Source: Meandrina meandrites (lineage: Eukaryota > Cnidaria > Anthozoa > Scleractinia > Meandrinidae). Taken from it: a stretch of 64,000 nucleotides of DNA. Position 1 is the first letter of the stretch. The number at the start of each line of letters is the position of its first letter. Positions 61,795 through 64,000 of the stretch are shown in pieces. The notes below the pieces were generated by a model, which saw only the letters and a program-made list of their open reading frames with translations, was not told where the DNA came from and made no database searches. Made by a program: the position numbers and the translations under genes. The DNA lies in NCBI GenBank assembly GCA_963693305.1, contig OY855915.1:18703222-18767221 (forward strand), given 5' to 3'.

Positions 61795-64000
61795 TTAAAA
61801 GCTATCAATTTCAGATTTCTGTTCTTGAATGTGGTCAGGATTTAAGAGCCTTCTTTGGATGTTAAGTGCTTTCTCGTGAAATTTCTTAGCTTGGTCGTGC
61901 TGTCCAATGCTTCTGCAAACAACGGCCAAGTTTTTATAACTTTTTGCAACATCGCCATGTTCTTCACCATACAACTTTATTTGGATGTTAAGTGCTTTCT
62001 CGTAAAATTCCTTAGCTTGGTGGTGCTCTCCAATGTTTCTGCAAACAACGCCCAAGTTGTTATAACTTGTTGCAACAGCGCCATGTTCTTCACCGTACAA
62101 CTTTATTTGGATGTTAAGTGCTTTCTCGTAAAATTCCTTAGCTTGGTCGTGCTCTCCAATCTTTCTGCAAACAACACCCAAGTTGTTATAACTTGCTGCA
62201 ACATCACCATGTTCTTCACCATACAACTTTATTTGGATGTTAAGTGCTTTCTCGTAAAATTCCTTAGCTTGGTGGTGCTCTCCAATGTTTCTGCAAACAA
62301 CGCCCAAGTTGTTATAACTTGTTGCAACAGCGCCATGTTCTTCACCGTACAACTTTATTTGGATGTTAAGTGCTTTCTCGTAAAATTCCTTAGCTTGGTG
62401 GTGCTCTCCAATGTTTCTGCAAACAACACCCAAGTTGTTATAACTTGCTGCAACATCGCCATGTTCTTCACCGTACAACTTTATTTGGATGTTAAGTGCT
62501 TTCTCGTGAAATGCCTTAGCTTGGTAGTGCTCTTCAATGTTTCTGTAAACAACGCCCAAGTTGTTATAACTTGTTGCAACAGCGCCATGTTTTTCACCGT
62601 ACAACTTTATTTGGATGTTAAGTGCTTTCTCGTAAAATTCCTTAGCTTGGTGGTGCTCTCCAATGTTTCTGCAAACAACGCCCAAGTTGTTATAACTTGC
62701 TGCAACAGCGCCATGTTCTTCACCGTACAACTTTATTTGGATGTTAAGTGCTTTCTCGTGAAATTCCTTAGCTTGGTCGTGCTGTCCAATGTTTCTGTAA
62801 ACAACGGCCAAGTTTTTATAACTTTTTGCAACATCACCATGTTCTTCACCATACAACTTTATTTGGATGTTAAGTGCTTTCTCGTAAAATTCCTTAGCTT
62901 GGTGGTGCTGTCCAAAGTTTCTGCAAAAAACACCCAAGTTGTTATAACTTGCTGCAACATCGCCATGTTCTTCACCGTACAACTTTATTTGGATGTTAAG
63001 TGCTTTCTCGTGAAATGCCTTAGCTTGGTAGTGCTCTTCAATGTTTCTGTAAACAACGCCCAAGTTGTTATAACTTGTTGCAACAGCGCCATGTTTTTCA
63101 CCGTACAACTTTATTTGGATGTTAAGTGCTTTCTCGTAAAATTCCTTAGCTTGGTGGTGCTCTCCAATGTTTCTGCAAACAACGCCCAAGTTGTTATAAC
63201 TTGCTGCAACAGCGCCATGTTCTTCACCGTACAATTTGTTTTGGATGTTTAGTGCTTTCTCGTAAAATTCCTTAGCTTGGTCGTGCTGTCCAAAGTTTCT
63301 GCAAACAACGTACAGCTTTATCCTGATGTCGAGTGCCTCTTGGTGGCAGGATAATGAGGAATTAAAATCACACACTCGGTTAAGAACTGATCCGCGCGTT
63401 TCAAAAACTTGCGATCTTAACAAGCTTCCTTGTGTTTCCATGCTAACGTAATGTAGCAAGTCACAAGCTAATTGTGAAAGTCGTTCAGCATGTGATAGAT
63501 CTGAAAGTTCCAAACAGGCAGCGGCCGTAAAACGGAGCCAAGAAACCACTCTGTCAGGTTTAACGAAAGGGGTCAAAGTTTTCAGAAGACTTGCAATTGT
63601 ATCACTATTTGAAAAAGCAATACAACATAAAACTTTGCTGTGAGATGTAAATCTTCTTAATTCTCGGTGGCCATATTCTGCTCTTGACAAATGTTCTAGA
63701 AGCTGGGATTCAAAAATGTTTATTGATGCAGCTATGCAGCGAAGTTTCTTGGTGTAATCGGAATCAAACAACGGAAGCGTTTTGAGAACATCATGAACAA
63801 TGCCATGGAGCCGCAAATATTTTGGGGCTCCATCTTCAACTTCTTCAGAAACAATCAAGGAGGATTTTAAAATCGTCGCCCTTATTAACTCTTCGGTCAT
63901 GTGGCTCTCTAGGCGTGCTTTAACAAAGCTCACAACTACGTCTACCGTTACAGGTTCGGAGGCACACAGTGAAAAAAGGGCGAAGGTCTGACTAATGACG
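61795..64000 (-). CDS. Receptor-like gene 2, C-terminal half with homogenised TPR array (5' end outside the window)
   Basis: The frame is open from the window edge and ends at TGA/TAA-type stop 61795-61797. It starts within the NB-ARC-associated helical region (FALFSLCASEPVTVDVVVSF, ESHMTEELIRATILKSSLIV), has GAPKYLRLHGIVHDVLKTLP at the MHD-like position and a linker closely matching gene 1. Then come twelve TPRs of 42 residues with nearly identical sequence (HHQAKEFYEKALNIQIKLYG, EEHGDVAASYNNLGVVCRNI), ending NPDHIQEQKSEIDSF. The first TPR is fused to the linker across an in-frame loss (DIRIKLYVVCRNFGQ), omitting the usual GEEH...NNLG piece. The function inferred is an intracellular STAND sensor, with TPRs as ligand or partner surface. 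Near-identity of units shows recent expansion or gene conversion. There is no stop or frameshift in the visible part. Confidence 0.85.
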   Translation of the reverse strand, partial: VISQTFALFSLCASEPVTVDVVVSFVKARLESHMTEELIRATILKSSLIVSEEVEDGAPKYLRLHGIVHDVLKTLPLFDSDYTKKLRCIAASINIFESQLLEHLSRAEYGHRELRRFTSHSKVLCCIAFSNSDTIASLLKTLTPFVKPDRVVSWLRFTAAACLELSDLSHAERLSQLACDLLHYVSMETQGSLLRSQVFETRGSVLNRVCDFNSSLSCHQEALDIRIKLYVVCRNFGQHDQAKEFYEKALNIQNKLYGEEHGAVAASYNNLGVVCRNIGEHHQAKEFYEKALNIQIKLYGEKHGAVATSYNNLGVVYRNIEEHYQAKAFHEKALNIQIKLYGEEHGDVAASYNNLGVFCRNFGQHHQAKEFYEKALNIQIKLYGEEHGDVAKSYKNLAVVYRNIGQHDQAKEFHEKALNIQIKLYGEEHGAVAASYNNLGVVCRNIGEHHQAKEFYEKALNIQIKLYGEKHGAVATSYNNLGVVYRNIEEHYQAKAFHEKALNIQIKLYGEEHGDVAASYNNLGVVCRNIGEHHQAKEFYEKALNIQIKLYGEEHGAVATSYNNLGVVCRNIGEHHQAKEFYEKALNIQIKLYGEEHGDVAASYNNLGVVCRKIGEHDQAKEFYEKALNIQIKLYGEEHGAVATSYNNLGVVCRNIGEHHQAKEFYEKALNIQIKLYGEEHGDVAKSYKNLAVVCRSIGQHDQAKKFHEKALNIQRRLLNPDHIQEQKSEIDSF

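Noticed and set aside
61855..63252. 465-residue plus-strand frame of repeated FLVKFLSLVVLSN units
   Set aside because: Antisense shadow of the TPR array; the 126-bp unit keeps the opposite strand open. The minus-strand frame has clear TPR and NB-ARC-associated sequence.

Overview
The window looks like nuclear DNA of an anthozoan cnidarian, most likely a stony coral. The inference rests on gene families: two HEPN / NB-ARC / TPR receptor-like genes in tandem, a spliced HEPN gene of the DZIP3-like kind, and many Penelope-like, PIF/Harbinger, LINE, SINE and foldback repeats in intron-rich, AT-leaning DNA. No species assignment is possible from sequence alone.

Layout. 1-2.4 kb: a decayed PIF/Harbinger transposon (Myb/SANT-like gene facing a transposase relic). 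2.46-11.8 kb: an AT-rich, densely packed virus-like or Polinton-like element with a fibre-like ORF pair, a small membrane protein, a VLTF3-like Cys protein on the minus strand, a small zinc-finger ORF, a protein-primed-type family B DNA polymerase (three frame breaks), an eEF1A-like GTPase and a coiled-coil protein. No capsid, packaging ATPase, protease or integrase gene was recognised, so it is truncated or of an unusual type. 12.0-12.6 kb: a compact gene with CCAAT and TATA boxes, a zinc-knuckle/coiled-coil protein and a histone-mRNA-like 3' stem-loop that contains its stop codon. 13-20.6 kb: sparse possible exons, a tRNA-derived SINE with 15-bp target duplication, and Penelope-like element pieces, one split by a 1.4-kb foldback element. 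20.6-22.5 kb: three exons of a HEPN gene on the minus strand. 22.8-30 kb: repeat-rich, including a 1.8-kb palindrome flanked by TTAA. 30.56-37.22 kb: a 6.66-kb foldback element with 8-bp target duplication, two opposing 18-bp minisatellite arrays, a deleted Ty3/gypsy-like retrotransposon and a nested inverted-repeat element. 37.6-43.4 kb: dispersed repeats and a Penelope-like GIY-YIG relic with a hammerhead-like motif. 44.3 kb: a HEPN/TPR fragment. 45-46 kb: a LINE relic. 47.4-49.6 and 57.6-59.1 kb: direct copies of one sequence, one with a 650-bp insertion. 51.1-55.45 kb and 61.8-64 kb: the two receptor-like genes, minus strand.

How parts relate. The receptor-like genes carry an N-terminal HEPN region with an R-N-x3-H signature, a coiled coil, an NB-ARC-type P-loop module and TPRs, the usual layout of STAND-type intracellular sensors. 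The first is split by an in-frame stop between the NTPase and the TPR half and its distal TPRs are decayed. The second, cut by the window edge, has a strongly homogenised 42-residue TPR array. Nearly everything between genes is layered mobile DNA, and several insertions can be ordered because one element interrupts another.
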